Shown: in pieces, positions 18,695-29,282 of the stretch
Position numbering within the stretch: position 1 is the stretch's first letter
How the letters are laid out: the number at the start of each line of letters is the position of its first letter
Assembly: GCF_001423295.1 (NCBI RefSeq)
Contig: NZ_LMNG01000007.1
Span: 1-64,000 of the forward strand
From: Methylobacterium sp. Leaf112
Lineage (GTDB): Bacteria; Pseudomonadota; Alphaproteobacteria; Rhizobiales; Beijerinckiaceae
Reading direction: 5' to 3'
DNA: 64,000 nucleotides
Made by a program: the position numbers and the translations under genes
Notes under the pieces: model-generated
What the model saw: the letters and a program-made list of their open reading frames with translations, nothing else
Told to the model about the DNA's origin: nothing
Databases searched by the model: none

Positions 18695-19081
18695 TCAGGC
18701 GGCCGGCCAGTTGTCGCGGATCCAGCGGGCGAGGCCCGCTTCGGTGATCTCGCCAGCGGCGAGGCCACGGATCATGACCACCGCCTCGGCCTCGTCGGTG
18801 ACGAAGTCGATATCGTTGAGGCCGAGAAAGACGACGAGGGCGAGCAGGGCCGCGCGCTTGTTTCCATCGATGAACGGATGGTTTTTCGCGATCCCGAACG
18901 CGTAGGCGGCTGCGAGCTCGGCGAGATCGGCCTCGCCATAGGCGACCCGGTTCACCGGGCGGCCGAGGGCCGATTCGAGGGCACCCTCGTCGCGCAAGCC
19001 GCTGGGGCCGCCGAACAACTTGAGCTGGCGGGCGTGGATGGCCTGGACGAGGTCGCTCGTCAGCCAGACAAACGTCGTCAT
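18695..19081 (-). CDS. Type II toxin, death-on-curing (Doc/Fic) family
   Basis: A 128-residue Fic-fold toxin. The active-site loop is KNHPFIDGNKRAAL, matching HxFx(D/N)xNKR of Doc-type kinases that phosphorylate EF-Tu. The N-terminus has the usual FVWLTSDLVQAIHARQLKLFGG with GLRDEGALESALGRP. Its ATG overlaps the antitoxin stop (ATGA), so the pair is translationally coupled, antitoxin first. All key residues are present, so it should be active unless neutralised. Confidence 0.93.
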   Translation of the reverse strand: MTTFVWLTSDLVQAIHARQLKLFGGPSGLRDEGALESALGRPVNRVAYGEADLAELAAAYAFGIAKNHPFIDGNKRAALLALVVFLGLNDIDFVTDEAEAVVMIRGLAAGEITEAGLARWIRDNWPAA

Positions 19082-19302
19082 TTGGCCAGCTCGGACAGGG
19101 CGTTGCGGTAGGTCTTCATCGCCTTCTCAGCGATTTCCATGCCCTTCTCGAAGGTCGGGTCGAGGGGCGACAGCCGAACGGAACCGTCGCCGCCCTCCGT
19201 CAACGAGAGCCAGTCGCCCTGCGCGAGGTTGAGCCGGCTCAGGAGTTCCTTGGGCAGGATCAGCCCGGTGGAATTGCCGATTTTCTTGACTTCCAGTTTC
19301 AT
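19078..19302 (-). CDS. AbrB/MazE/SpoVT-type antitoxin
   Basis: A 74-residue swapped-hairpin DNA-binding protein (MKLEVKKIGNSTGLILPKE, LNLAQGDWLSL), with a C-terminal helical tail (FEKGMEIAEKAMKTYRNAL) expected to cover the Doc active site. The start at 19302 (SpoVT fold start) is preferred over the upstream ATG at 19350 because the ribosome-binding region AAAGGCGAAG lies just upstream of it. A perfect 15-bp-arm palindrome overlaps that region, indicating autoregulation. Partnering with Doc instead of Phd is a known variant. Confidence 0.9.
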   Translation of the reverse strand: MKLEVKKIGNSTGLILPKELLSRLNLAQGDWLSLTEGGDGSVRLSPLDPTFEKGMEIAEKAMKTYRNALSELAK

Positions 19303-19309
19303 GACGCTT

Positions 19310-19344
19310 CGCCTTTCGTTGTACGGAATGTACAACGAAAGGCG
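19310..19344. promoter_or_regulatory. Operator palindrome of the Doc/AbrB toxin-antitoxin operon
   Basis: CGCCTTTCGTTGTAC (19310-19324) and GTACAACGAAAGGCG (19330-19344) are perfect inverted repeats around GGAAT. They lie 7-42 nt upstream of the antitoxin ATG and cover its ribosome-binding site. This is the likely binding site for the antitoxin or toxin-antitoxin complex, and it could also fold as an RNA hairpin hiding the ribosome-binding site. Confidence 0.75.
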
Positions 19345-19362
19345 GGGCATACCAAGCGGCGC

Positions 19363-21237
19363 TCAGCCCTCCATCGCCTCCAACTCCGCGATCATGCCCT
19401 CGATCATGGTGAGCCCGATCTGCCAGAAGCCCGGGTCGCGGGCGTCGAGGCCGAAGGGAGCCAGGAGTTCGCCGTAGGGCTTGGCGCCGCCGGCCGAGAG
19501 CAGGGCGAAATAGCGCTCCACGAATCCGTCCTCGGCCTTGGCGTAGACCCCGTAGAGGGAGTTCACGAGGCAATCGCCGAAGGCGTAGGCGTAGACGTAG
19601 AACGGCGAGTGGATGAAGTGCGGGATGTAGGCCCAGAACGGCTCGTAGCCCGCATCCAGGGTGATGGCCGGACCGAGGCTGTCGCGCTGCACCGACATCC
19701 ACAGGGCGTTGATCGCTTCCGCCGTGAGCTCGCCCTCGGCACGGGCGAGGTGCACCTTGCGCTCGAAAGCGTAGAACGCGACTTGCCGGACCACGGTGTT
19801 GATCATGTCCTCGACCTTGGCGGCGAGCATGGCCCGGCGCTGGGTCGCGTTGGTGGTGGCGGCCAGCAGCCGGCGGAAGGTCAGCATCTCGCCGAACACG
19901 CTCGCGGTTTCGGCGAGCGTCAGGGGGGTGGGGGCCATCAGGGCGCCGTTGGGGCCGGCGAGCACCTGATGCACCCCGTGGCCGAGCTCGTGCGCCAGGG
20001 TCATCACGTCGCGCGGCTTGCCCTGGTAATTCACCAGCACGTAGGGGTGGGCCGAAGGCACGGTCGGGTGGGCGAAGGCGCCGGGCGCCTTGCCGGGCCG
20101 GGTCGGCGCGTCGATCCAGTTTCGGTCGAAGAACGTCTTCGCGATGCTCGCCATGCGCGGCGAGAAGGCACCGTAGGCGTCGAGCACCGTGTCGCGGGCC
20201 TCCGCCCAGGGAATCGTGCGCTGCTCGACCTTCGGCAGCGGCGCGTTGCGGTCCCAGTACGGCAGGGCCTCGACCCCGAACCACTTCGCCTTCAGGGCGT
20301 AGTAGCGGTGCGACAGGCGCGGATAGGCCGCCTGCACGGCCTCGACCAGGGCATCCACCACTTCGGGCTCGACGCGGTTCGACAGGTGGCGGGATTCGGC
20401 CACGTCCGTGAACCCGCGCCAGCGGTCATTGATTTCCTTGTCCTTGGCGAGGGTGTTGGTGATCAGCGTGAACGTGCGCAGGTTCGCCCGGAACACCTCG
20501 CTGAGCGCGCCGGCCGCCTCCTTGCGCACGGCCCCGTCCGGGTCCTGCAGGCGGTTGAGGGTCGGCTCCAGGGTGAGCTGCTCGCCCTGCACGGGAAACC
20601 GCAGGGACGCGATGGTGCCGTCGAACAGGCGGTTCCACGCCGAGCGGCCGGTGACCGACTTCTCCAGGAACAGCTTCTCCGTGCGGTCGTCGAGCTGGAA
20701 CGGCTTCTCGCGACGAAGGTCCTCGATCCAGGGGGCGTAGGTGGAAAGCGGCCCGTCCGCCATGGCCGCGTCCATGGCGGCGTCGTCGATGCGGTTGAGC
20801 TCGAGGGCGAAGAACAGGAGGTGGCTGGACGCCGTCGTTAGGCGCTCCTGGGTGTCGCCGTAGAATTTTTCGCGCGTCTCGTCGGTGGTGTCGCCCGAGT
20901 AGACGAGGCCGGCGAACGACATCAGGCGGCCGAGCAGATCCTCGATGGCCTCGTAGGCCCGGACCGCCTCGGCAAGGCGCGCGGAGGCGTCCGGGCCGGC
21001 GGCGAGGTCCGCCAGCCGGCCGGCATAACGCTCGGAGACCTCGCGGCAGGCCGTCTCGGCGCGGGCGAGGTCGGCGCGGAAATCGGGGGCGTCGATGCCG
21101 GAATAGAGGTCGCCGAGGTCCCATTCGGGCAAGGCGCCGAGGTCGGCGGCGAGTGCGGCCGCCCGTGCGGCGCTGGCCCCTTCGGCAATGGCGACGATGC
21201 CCGCGCGGCTGGCTTGGGCGACGGCTCGACTCGGCAT
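19363..21237 (-). CDS. pepF: M3-family oligoendopeptidase F
   Basis: A 624-residue cytoplasmic zinc metallopeptidase that degrades short peptides. The zinc motif reads LAHELGHGVHQ, with a downstream TASVFGEMLTF glutamate ligand region. Other family blocks are WDLGDLYSGID near the N-terminus, FAGLVYSGDTTDE, and AYAFGDCLVNSLY near the C-terminus. The ATG at 21237 (MPSRAVAQAS) fits; the frame is open much further upstream, but that sequence is not protein-like. It is divergent from the NtrC-like regulator. Confidence 0.92.
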   Translation of the reverse strand: MPSRAVAQASRAGIVAIAEGASAARAAALAADLGALPEWDLGDLYSGIDAPDFRADLARAETACREVSERYAGRLADLAAGPDASARLAEAVRAYEAIEDLLGRLMSFAGLVYSGDTTDETREKFYGDTQERLTTASSHLLFFALELNRIDDAAMDAAMADGPLSTYAPWIEDLRREKPFQLDDRTEKLFLEKSVTGRSAWNRLFDGTIASLRFPVQGEQLTLEPTLNRLQDPDGAVRKEAAGALSEVFRANLRTFTLITNTLAKDKEINDRWRGFTDVAESRHLSNRVEPEVVDALVEAVQAAYPRLSHRYYALKAKWFGVEALPYWDRNAPLPKVEQRTIPWAEARDTVLDAYGAFSPRMASIAKTFFDRNWIDAPTRPGKAPGAFAHPTVPSAHPYVLVNYQGKPRDVMTLAHELGHGVHQVLAGPNGALMAPTPLTLAETASVFGEMLTFRRLLAATTNATQRRAMLAAKVEDMINTVVRQVAFYAFERKVHLARAEGELTAEAINALWMSVQRDSLGPAITLDAGYEPFWAYIPHFIHSPFYVYAYAFGDCLVNSLYGVYAKAEDGFVERYFALLSAGGAKPYGELLAPFGLDARDPGFWQIGLTMIEGMIAELEAMEG

Positions 21238-21521
21238 GATGGGAGGCTTCCTGGGGCTGGGCACTGAGGCGCCGCTGCCCGGTGATATCGAGCGGGCCGG
21301 CCCCGCGATCAACCGCCTTGTGGGCGAAAGCCGACGTCCCGGCGCGGGAAAAGCAGGGGTGCGGCGTCGCCGACCGACAATCCCCGGAAAAGTCGGATCG
21401 TCGTTAAGCGCGGCTTTACGCTCTTGGGGCACCCTGCGGATCGAAACGAAACAGTCCGGCGCCGCATCACCGAGCCCGTCTCGCGGTGCGGCCACCTCCC
21501 CGCGAGACCAAGGCGCCCCCC

Positions 21522-23012
<1,491 letters not shown>

Positions 23013-23126
23013 ACCAAAATGGCACAGGTGCGCCCTCTCGTGAGGGCGTGCCGTTGCGCACCCGTACGCGCCGGTCGATATCTTTAACTGAAGCGACCGG
23101 CCGTCCGGTCCGCAGGAGTTGCACCC

Positions 23127-25100
23127 ATGGGCGTCACGCGCTCCGCCTCCGTCGCCCTGTCGGCCCTCGTCGCGGGCTGCCTCGGCTACGGCGCCCACGC
23201 CGAGGTCGCCGCGCCGGACCGGCCGGACACCCCCGTCGTGCAGAAGGCCTCCGTCGATCCGGCGCTCCCGGAGACGGCGAGCCCCGTGGCCGTGCCCGCC
23301 TCCCCTGAAGCCGCCGCTCCGCCGGCCGACGCGTCCCCCGCGCCCGTCGCCGAGGCGCCCCCGCCGGTGCCGAGCGATCCCCTGGGCGCCGCCGTGGCGG
23401 CGCGTCTCGCCGACCCCGCCCCCCTGCTGCCGCGCCTGACCACGAAGGACCGCGAGGCGATCCAGGCGTTCTACGCGCTCGGCGCCTTCAAGCCCGTGTG
23501 GATCGTCGACGGCGCCTACACGGCCGCCGCCAAGGCCGCCGCAGCGCGTCTCGCCGCCGCCGGCGAGGACGGCCTCAAGGCCGCCGCCTACCCGGTGCCG
23601 GTGCTCGGCACCCAGCCGCTCACCGAGGCCCAGGTGGCCGACGCCGAGCTGAAGCTCTCGGCGGCCGTCGCCCTCTACGCCCGCGACGCACGCGGCGGAC
23701 GCGTTCACCTGTCGAGCGTGTCGCGCCTCATCACGCCGACCCTCGACCTGCCCGCCGCCGACGCGGTTCTGGGCCGGATCGCGCCGGCCGGCGTCCAGGC
23801 CGGCGTCCTCCTCCAGGCCTACAACCCGAGCCAGCAGGGCTATCTCGCCCTGAAAGGTCGCCTCGCCGCCGCCCGGGGCGGGCAGGCCCCGGCGGGCGAG
23901 CCCACCGTGCATCTGCCCACCGGCCCCGTCCTGAAGCTCGGCATGCGCGATCCGCGGGTGCCGGCCCTGCGCACCCGCTTCGCCCTCGCGACCCGCACGG
24001 CGGGGACCCTCGACACGGCACCGGGCGAATCCGATGCGTACGATTCCGCCGTTTCGGCCGCCGTCGCCGGGTTCCAGCGCCGCCGGGGGCTGCCCGTCAC
24101 CGGCACCCTGACCCAGCAGACCGTGGCGGCCCTGGGGCGTCCCGACGCCGCGCCCGTGTCCGACGACAACGAGGCCGCGCTCCTCGTCAACATGGAGCGC
24201 TGGCGCTGGCTGCCGGCCGACCTCGGGCGCGACTACGTGATGGTCAACATTCCCGAGTTCCAGGTCCGGGTGTTCAAGGACGGCGTCAAGCGCGACGAGG
24301 CCCGGGTCATCGTCGGCAAGACCGAGAGCCCGACGCCGATCTTCTCCGGCCTCATGGAATACGCCGTCGTCAATCCATCCTGGAACGTGCCGCCCTCGAT
24401 CCTGAAGAACGAGTTCCTGCCCGGCCTCGCCCGCGACCCGAACTACGCGGCGCGGCGCGGCTACGAGGTGGTCTACCGCAACGGCAACGTCTCGGTCCGC
24501 CAGCCGCCGGGCGAGCGCAACGCGCTGGGCTTCATCAAGTTCATGTTCCCCAACAACCACGCGGTCTACCTGCACGACACGCCGAACCGGTCCCTGTTCT
24601 CCGGCTCGCGCCGGGCGCTGAGCCACGGCTGCGTGCGGGTGGAGGATCCCTTCCGCTTCGCCGATTCGGTGCTGCCCGCGGCCTGGTCGGGGGAGCGTCT
24701 GAAGAAGCTCATCGGCAAGGGCGAGCGCACCATCCGCCTCGCCGAGAAGCTGCCCGTGCACCTCGCCTACTTCACCGCTTACGTCGACGATCTCGGCGGC
24801 TACCGGACCCTGCCGGATCTCTACGGCTACGATTCGCGCATGAAGATCGCGCTGGGTCTCGCCCCCGGCAGTCTGCTCGTGGCCAAGGCCCCGGCCGGCA
24901 AGGCGACGCCGAAGCTCGCGGGATCCAGATCCCCCGCGCCGGCGTCGAACGCTGCGCCGTCGCCGGAGGTGCGGCGCAAGCCCGTGCGCGAGGTCCGGGC
25001 GGTGCAGCCCGCCCGCACCGCCGCGCGACCGCCGGCGGATTTCGGCGAGCCCGGCCTGTGGACCCCGACCCCGTCGCGGCCGTCCTCCGGCTGGTGGTAG
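23127..25100 (+). CDS. L,D-transpeptidase with peptidoglycan-binding domain (YcbB-like)
   Basis: A 657-residue exported cell-wall enzyme that makes 3-3 crosslinks or attaches proteins to peptidoglycan. The signal sequence (MGVTRSASVALSALVAGC) contains a VAGC lipobox-like stretch, but AHA-EV also offers a signal-peptidase I site. Order: a Pro/Ala-rich linker; a scaffold-like domain from about residue 95 (LTTKDREAIQAFY); a PG-binding domain around 268-343 (VAGFQRRRGLPVTGTL); and the YkuD domain around 368-540 with catalytic SHGCVRVEDP and upstream His in AVYLHDTPN. A basic Pro-rich tail follows. It is preceded by the regulator at 21522 (114-nt gap). Confidence 0.93.
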   Translation: MGVTRSASVALSALVAGCLGYGAHAEVAAPDRPDTPVVQKASVDPALPETASPVAVPASPEAAAPPADASPAPVAEAPPPVPSDPLGAAVAARLADPAPLLPRLTTKDREAIQAFYALGAFKPVWIVDGAYTAAAKAAAARLAAAGEDGLKAAAYPVPVLGTQPLTEAQVADAELKLSAAVALYARDARGGRVHLSSVSRLITPTLDLPAADAVLGRIAPAGVQAGVLLQAYNPSQQGYLALKGRLAAARGGQAPAGEPTVHLPTGPVLKLGMRDPRVPALRTRFALATRTAGTLDTAPGESDAYDSAVSAAVAGFQRRRGLPVTGTLTQQTVAALGRPDAAPVSDDNEAALLVNMERWRWLPADLGRDYVMVNIPEFQVRVFKDGVKRDEARVIVGKTESPTPIFSGLMEYAVVNPSWNVPPSILKNEFLPGLARDPNYAARRGYEVVYRNGNVSVRQPPGERNALGFIKFMFPNNHAVYLHDTPNRSLFSGSRRALSHGCVRVEDPFRFADSVLPAAWSGERLKKLIGKGERTIRLAEKLPVHLAYFTAYVDDLGGYRTLPDLYGYDSRMKIALGLAPGSLLVAKAPAGKATPKLAGSRSPAPASNAAPSPEVRRKPVREVRAVQPARTAARPPADFGEPGLWTPTPSRPSSGWW

Positions 25101-25321
25101 GCCGGGTTTCGGCCCGGCGCGGCGCGGCCGCGAACCGGAAAACCCCGGGACAGCCGTCCGGCGTGTGCCGCCGCACGTCGGAGCACGATTTCGCCACGGT
25201 TGGATCTTAGCCATAAACGGCATCGACCGGCGGACAGTCGAGGATCCGATAACCGCGCGTTCATGGTTTTCGGCAACCTTGCGTTCACCATGATCCGCCC
25301 GGCGCGCGGGATCCGGCAGAG

Positions 25322-26842
25322 GTGAGGACGAACGTGCGTCAGTTCCTGCGACACGGCCCCCGGTCCGGCCCGCGCCCCGCGCGCCTGCGCCGTGCCGCCA
25401 TCGCCGCCTCGGGTATCGCCCTAGCCCTCGTGGCCGGCACGCGCGGCACCCAGGACGCGGTGGCCAACGGCGACACCCGCACCCTCTCGATCTTCCACAG
25501 CCACACCAAGGAAAGCCTCACCGTCACGTTCAAGCGCGACGGGCGCTACGACCGCGCCGCCCTCGAGCAGCTGAACTGGCTCCTGCGCGACTGGCGCGCC
25601 GAAGAATCCATCAAGATGGACCCGCGCCTGTTCGACACCGTGTGGGAGGCCTACCGCTCCGTCGGTTCGCAGGAGCCCATCACGGTGGTGTCGGCCTACC
25701 GCTCGCCCGGCACCAACGCCATGCTTCGTCGCCGGTCCCGCGCCGTCGCCGAGTACAGCCAGCACATGCTCGGCAAGGCGATGGACTTCTACCTGCCCGA
25801 CGTCTCCATCGACCAGATCCGCGCCGTGGGCATGCGGATGCAGCGCGGCGGCGTCGGCTGGTACCCGCGCGCGGGTTCGCCCTTCGTCCATCTCGATGTC
25901 GGCTCCGTGCGCTCCTGGCCGCGCATGACCCACGATCAGCTCAGCCGCCTGTTCCCCGACGGCAAGACCGTCCACCTGCCCGCCGACAACCGCCCCCTGC
26001 CCGGCTACGAGCTCGCCCGCGCCGAGGTCCTGGCCCGCGGCGGTACCGTGCTGGGCATCACCCAGGTGGCCCAGCAGGTCGACGAGGAGGACGGCCCGAG
26101 CATCCGGGGATTCTTCGCCAGCCTGTTCGGCGGCGGCTCGAGCAGCGAGCCGCCCGCACCGGCCCCCGCCCCCGCGACGCGGGCCCGCGCCAAGCCGAGC
26201 GTGGTGGTGGCGAGCGCCGATCCGGACGACCAGACCGGCACCCGCGCAGCCCTGGCCTACGCGGCGCCCGCGGCCGACGACACCCTCAAGTCGGCCCTCC
26301 TGCGCCGCGATGGTCGCGATGCCCAGACCCTCCTGACCGCCGAGAAGTCCACGGAGACCAGGGCGCCCGACGGCAACATCGGCGATGCGGCCAGAGCGAC
26401 GGCCGAGGTTCCGCTCCCGCCGCGTCGCCCGGCCGAGTTCGCCGCCGTGGCCGCCGCGCTCACGATGCCCCTGCCTCCGCAGCGTCCGCCGGTTCAGGTC
26501 GCGGGCCTCGGGACCGCCGGCATGGCCAACCTCGCCCCCGCCCAAGCCCAGATGTCCACGCAGGCGCCCTCGCCTGCCCGCCTCGTTGCCGCCACCGCCG
26601 ACCCGAAGCTGCAGTTGCGCGCCCTGTTCGCCGCCGCCGCGCAGGGCGTCTCCGAGCCGGCGAGCCGCGCCGCGCCCGTGCGCCTCGCCGTGACCCGGAC
26701 CAAGCTCGACGGCGCGCCCGCCGGCAGCCTGACCCAGCCGGCGGCCGTCGCCACCCGCTTCTCGGCGCGCGCGCCCGGCGATGACCTCAATGCAGGACGT
26801 TTCTCGGGTTCGGCCACCCGCCCGGTGCCGGGCGCGCGCTGA
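25322..26842 (+). CDS. Exported DUF882 / M15-like murein endopeptidase
   Basis: GTG start at 25322; a second GTG at 25334 is possible. A basic N-terminus and hydrophobic segment (AAIASGIALALVAGT) act as a signal or anchor. The YcbK-like DUF882 domain spans about residues 50-200: VSAYRSPGTNAMLR, SQHMLGKAMDFYLPDV and SPFVHLDVGSVRSWPR carry the His-Asp-His zinc ligands of D-Ala-D-Ala-type peptidases. The C-terminal 250 residues are a low-complexity Pro/Ala region with repeated PLPPRRP/PLPPQRP motifs. It lies beside the L,D-transpeptidase, consistent with a shared peptidoglycan role. Strong terminator downstream. Confidence 0.9.
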   Translation: MRTNVRQFLRHGPRSGPRPARLRRAAIAASGIALALVAGTRGTQDAVANGDTRTLSIFHSHTKESLTVTFKRDGRYDRAALEQLNWLLRDWRAEESIKMDPRLFDTVWEAYRSVGSQEPITVVSAYRSPGTNAMLRRRSRAVAEYSQHMLGKAMDFYLPDVSIDQIRAVGMRMQRGGVGWYPRAGSPFVHLDVGSVRSWPRMTHDQLSRLFPDGKTVHLPADNRPLPGYELARAEVLARGGTVLGITQVAQQVDEEDGPSIRGFFASLFGGGSSSEPPAPAPAPATRARAKPSVVVASADPDDQTGTRAALAYAAPAADDTLKSALLRRDGRDAQTLLTAEKSTETRAPDGNIGDAARATAEVPLPPRRPAEFAAVAAALTMPLPPQRPPVQVAGLGTAGMANLAPAQAQMSTQAPSPARLVAATADPKLQLRALFAAAAQGVSEPASRAAPVRLAVTRTKLDGAPAGSLTQPAAVATRFSARAPGDDLNAGRFSGSATRPVPGAR

Positions 26843-26864
26843 TCCCCGCTCGGGCGATCCCCGA

Positions 26865-26906
26865 AACGACGAGGGCCGCGGCAGGAATGCCGCGGCCCTC
26901 GTCGTT
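26865..26906. terminator. Bidirectional terminator
   Basis: A perfect 19-bp inverted repeat (AACGACGAGGGCCGCGGCA / its complement) around GGAA sits between the DUF882 gene (plus) and the UPF0335 gene (minus), both ending towards it. T residues follow on the plus side. Confidence 0.85.
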
Positions 26907-26930
26907 GTGTGCCATGGGCCGGCGTCCGCC

Positions 26931-27197
26931 TCACACCATGCCCAGAGCCTGCATGTAGAGTTCGAGGATGGCCTCCTCCTCCTGGCGCTCGGCGTGATCC
27001 TTCTTGCGCAGGGAGATGATCTTGCGCAGGGCCTTCACGTCGAAGCCGGTGCCCTTGGCCTCCGCGTAGACGTCCTTGATGTCCGAGGCGAGACCGGCCT
27101 TCTCCTCCTCGAGGCGCTCGATGCGCTCGATGAAGCTCTTGAGCTGGTCGGCGGCGACGGACGAAGCATCGACGGCGGGTGCGGCGGAAGCGGCCAT
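26931..27197 (-). CDS. UPF0335 / DUF2312 protein
   Basis: An 88-residue protein conserved in Alphaproteobacteria. The family core is clear: [41 protein letters not shown] and [24 protein letters not shown]. Predicted as two helices with coiled-coil character. The ATG at 27197 (MAASAAPAV) is preferred over an in-frame ATG at 27260. The function is not established for the family. Confidence 0.9.
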   Translation of the reverse strand: MAASAAPAVDASSVAADQLKSFIERIERLEEEKAGLASDIKDVYAEAKGTGFDVKALRKIISLRKKDHAERQEEEAILELYMQALGMV

Positions 27198-27366
27198 TTT
27201 CGTCTCAATCCCTGACTGGCGAGGCGCATCGTTCACGAGAATGCGCCGGAACCGCTTCACTAAGCGTTCAAGCTTACCGGGACCTTACGGCCCCGGACCG
27301 CAGACCGTCGTGGTCGCGTAAGCTTTTGTTCCTGAACGCGCTTTCGCCGAATCGTCGGGGCTGTCT

Positions 27367-27705
27367 TCAGTGCGGTTCAGCCGCCGCCCCGGTGAAGGCC
27401 TCCTGCTGCTCCGGCGTCGCCTCGCCCTGGTGCAGGCGCTTCCAGGCATCGTAGGGCATGCCGTAGACGGCCTCGCGGCTCGCGTCCTTGGTCAGCGGCA
27501 CGCCCTTTTCGTCGGCGGCGTCCTTGAGCCAGTTCGACAGGCAGTTGCGGCAGAATCCGGCCATGTTCATCAGGTCGATGTTCTGCACGTCCGTGCGTCC
27601 CTGCAGGTGGGCGACGAGGCGCCGGAACACGGCGGCTTCGAGCTCCGTCCGGGTGGCGGCGTCGATCCCGGTCGTGCTGGTCCCGGGCGTGCTGGTCTCG
27701 GTCAT
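27367..27705 (-). CDS. DUF1244 domain protein
   Basis: A 112-residue soluble protein with the DUF1244 core: AAVFRRLVAHLQGRTDVQNIDLMN, MAGFCRNCLSNWL (conserved Cys pair), then REAVYGMPYDAWKRLHQGEAT. A Thr-rich N-terminus (about 20 residues) precedes it. Divergent from the small exported protein at 27925. The role is unknown; the family is widespread in Alphaproteobacteria. Confidence 0.9.
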   Translation of the reverse strand: MTETSTPGTSTTGIDAATRTELEAAVFRRLVAHLQGRTDVQNIDLMNMAGFCRNCLSNWLKDAADEKGVPLTKDASREAVYGMPYDAWKRLHQGEATPEQQEAFTGAAAEPH

Positions 27706-27924
27706 GGGATGTCCTCGGTGTGACGGGCTGCTCGTTCAGGAAAGGTCGTGTCCAGGCCCGCGCCGTCAAGGACGGACGGCCGATTCGGATTCGGCGCCGC
27801 CGCTTCCAGTCTGGTGCCAAACCGCACGACGTTCGGTTCGAGGCGGGCCTACATCAGCGCTACACAAGAACTCACGGCCCACCGCCTTTTCGACGGAGAC
27901 CGCGATACTGAAAGGTCCAACGTC

Positions 27925-28194
27925 ATGAACATCCGTCTTGCTTCTGTCGCCGCCGCCGTCGTCTTGAGCCTGAGTGCCGTTGCTTCGCCGGTTCTCGCGC
28001 AGAGCTACACGGCACCCGCCGGTGTCTCGGCCCATGCGGCGCCCGGCTACACCGCCGGCCGCGCCCTCGACGATGAACTCACCACCGGTTCCATCGCCCC
28101 GCGCCGGGACGACGCCTCCGCGAAGGAAGGCAACGCCGAGCAGAACAGCTTCCCGGTCTGGCAGTACGGTCGGACCTCGGGCGGCACCCGGTAA
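27925..28194 (+). CDS. Small exported hypothetical protein (89 aa)
   Basis: A signal peptide covers residues 1-25 (MNIRLASVAAAVVLSLSAVASPVLAQ; cleavage after VLA). The mature part is about 64 residues, polar, with DDELTTGSIAPRRDD and a C-terminal FPVWQYGRTSGGTR, no Cys. Start at 27925 follows GAAAGGTCCAACGTC. It is monocistronic, with a terminator almost identical to that after the other small exported protein at 2540. Function unknown. Confidence 0.6.
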   Translation: MNIRLASVAAAVVLSLSAVASPVLAQSYTAPAGVSAHAAPGYTAGRALDDELTTGSIAPRRDDASAKEGNAEQNSFPVWQYGRTSGGTR

Positions 28195-28216
28195 GCCCGA
28201 TCTCGGGATGAATTGG

Positions 28217-28244
28217 ACGGCGGGGCGAGAGCCCCGCCGTTTTC
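28217..28244 (+). terminator. Rho-independent terminator
   Basis: ACGGCGGGGC-GAGA-GCCCCGCCGT followed by TTTT-like sequence closes the small exported protein gene. The stem matches the terminator at 2819. Confidence 0.8.
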
Positions 28245-28264
28245 GTGTGCGCGCCGCAGGCTGA

Positions 28265-29002
28265 TCAGGGCAGCAGCGGACGCAGAAGCTTGGCGAACCG
28301 CGTCGCCCATTCGATCTGGCCGGGTTCTTCGGCGATGAGGTCCTGGCGGATCTCCACCAGGGCGTTGCGCAGGCCGCGCGCGAGGGCGTGCCGGTCGATG
28401 GTGTCTCCGGGAAGCCCTCCCCCGTAGGGTTCGTTGTCGCCGACCGTGAGATCGGCCGGGTCGGCGCGCAGACCCGCGATGAGGGGCGCGCTCAGGCGGT
28501 CGTCCCGGTCCCACAGGATGCCGACGTGCCAGGGACGCGGTACGGTGCGCCAGTACGGCGTGAAGCTGTGCATGGTGAGGATCGCCGGCGGCACGCCCGT
28601 CGCCTCGGCCGCCGCCACGTGGGCGTCGATGGCCGCGTCGAAGGGCTCGTAGAACCGGCGGATGCGCTCGGCCTTGCCGGCCTCGTCGATGCGGGCGTTG
28701 CCCGGCACGATGGCGCCGTCGGACAGGCGCATCACCAGGGTCGGGTCGGCCCGGCCCCGGTTGGGGTCGATGATGAGGCGTGAGAACCGGGTCAGGATCG
28801 CGGGCGCGCCCAATTGCACGGCGAGGTGCCGGGTCACGGCGGCCGCGCCGATGTCGTAGGCGATGTGGCGTGCGTATTCGTGGTCCGGCACCCCGAGCCG
28901 GTCGAGGTCGTCGGGCACATGGTTGGAGGCGTGATCGCAGAGGATCAGCAGGCCCCGGGCCGGATCGCCCGGGATGGTCTCGACGGGATGTGGAGGCTGC
29001 AT
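28265..29002 (-). CDS. N-formylglutamate amidohydrolase family protein
   Basis: A 245-residue zinc-dependent hydrolase of the HutG/FGase family. Motifs: LLILCDHASNHVPDDL (metal-binding Asp/His), YDIGAAAVTRHLA, SRLIIDPNRG, ILTMHSFTPYW (second His), LWDRD and NEPYGGG. It may hydrolyse N-formylglutamate (histidine breakdown) or a related N-acyl amino acid; no hut genes are adjacent. The ATG at 29002 starts the fold; the longer upstream frame (to 29215) lies in the divergent promoter region. Confidence 0.9.
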   Translation of the reverse strand: MQPPHPVETIPGDPARGLLILCDHASNHVPDDLDRLGVPDHEYARHIAYDIGAAAVTRHLAVQLGAPAILTRFSRLIIDPNRGRADPTLVMRLSDGAIVPGNARIDEAGKAERIRRFYEPFDAAIDAHVAAAEATGVPPAILTMHSFTPYWRTVPRPWHVGILWDRDDRLSAPLIAGLRADPADLTVGDNEPYGGGLPGDTIDRHALARGLRNALVEIRQDLIAEEPGQIEWATRFAKLLRPLLP

Positions 29003-29282
29003 GGGCGGCGGGGTCCGTGGATCCGTTCGGGGCTCGGGCGGGCGGAACGCGGACGGAGCCGTGCAAGCATCCGGCCGCGCCATCGCGGGGTGTCCCGCGT
29101 CATCGCATGCTTGCCGCGACCTTGCCGCGGCGGCGGGTGTCGGGCACAGCACGTATCGCGGACAAGCGCGGGCACGGCAACAATCCGGCCCGAGGGAATT
29201 CGTCCCGCGAAACAATCACGATCCGGCGACGCAACGCCGGGCGGCCTTCCACGACCGTCTTTCCGCGATACACGGACACGCC

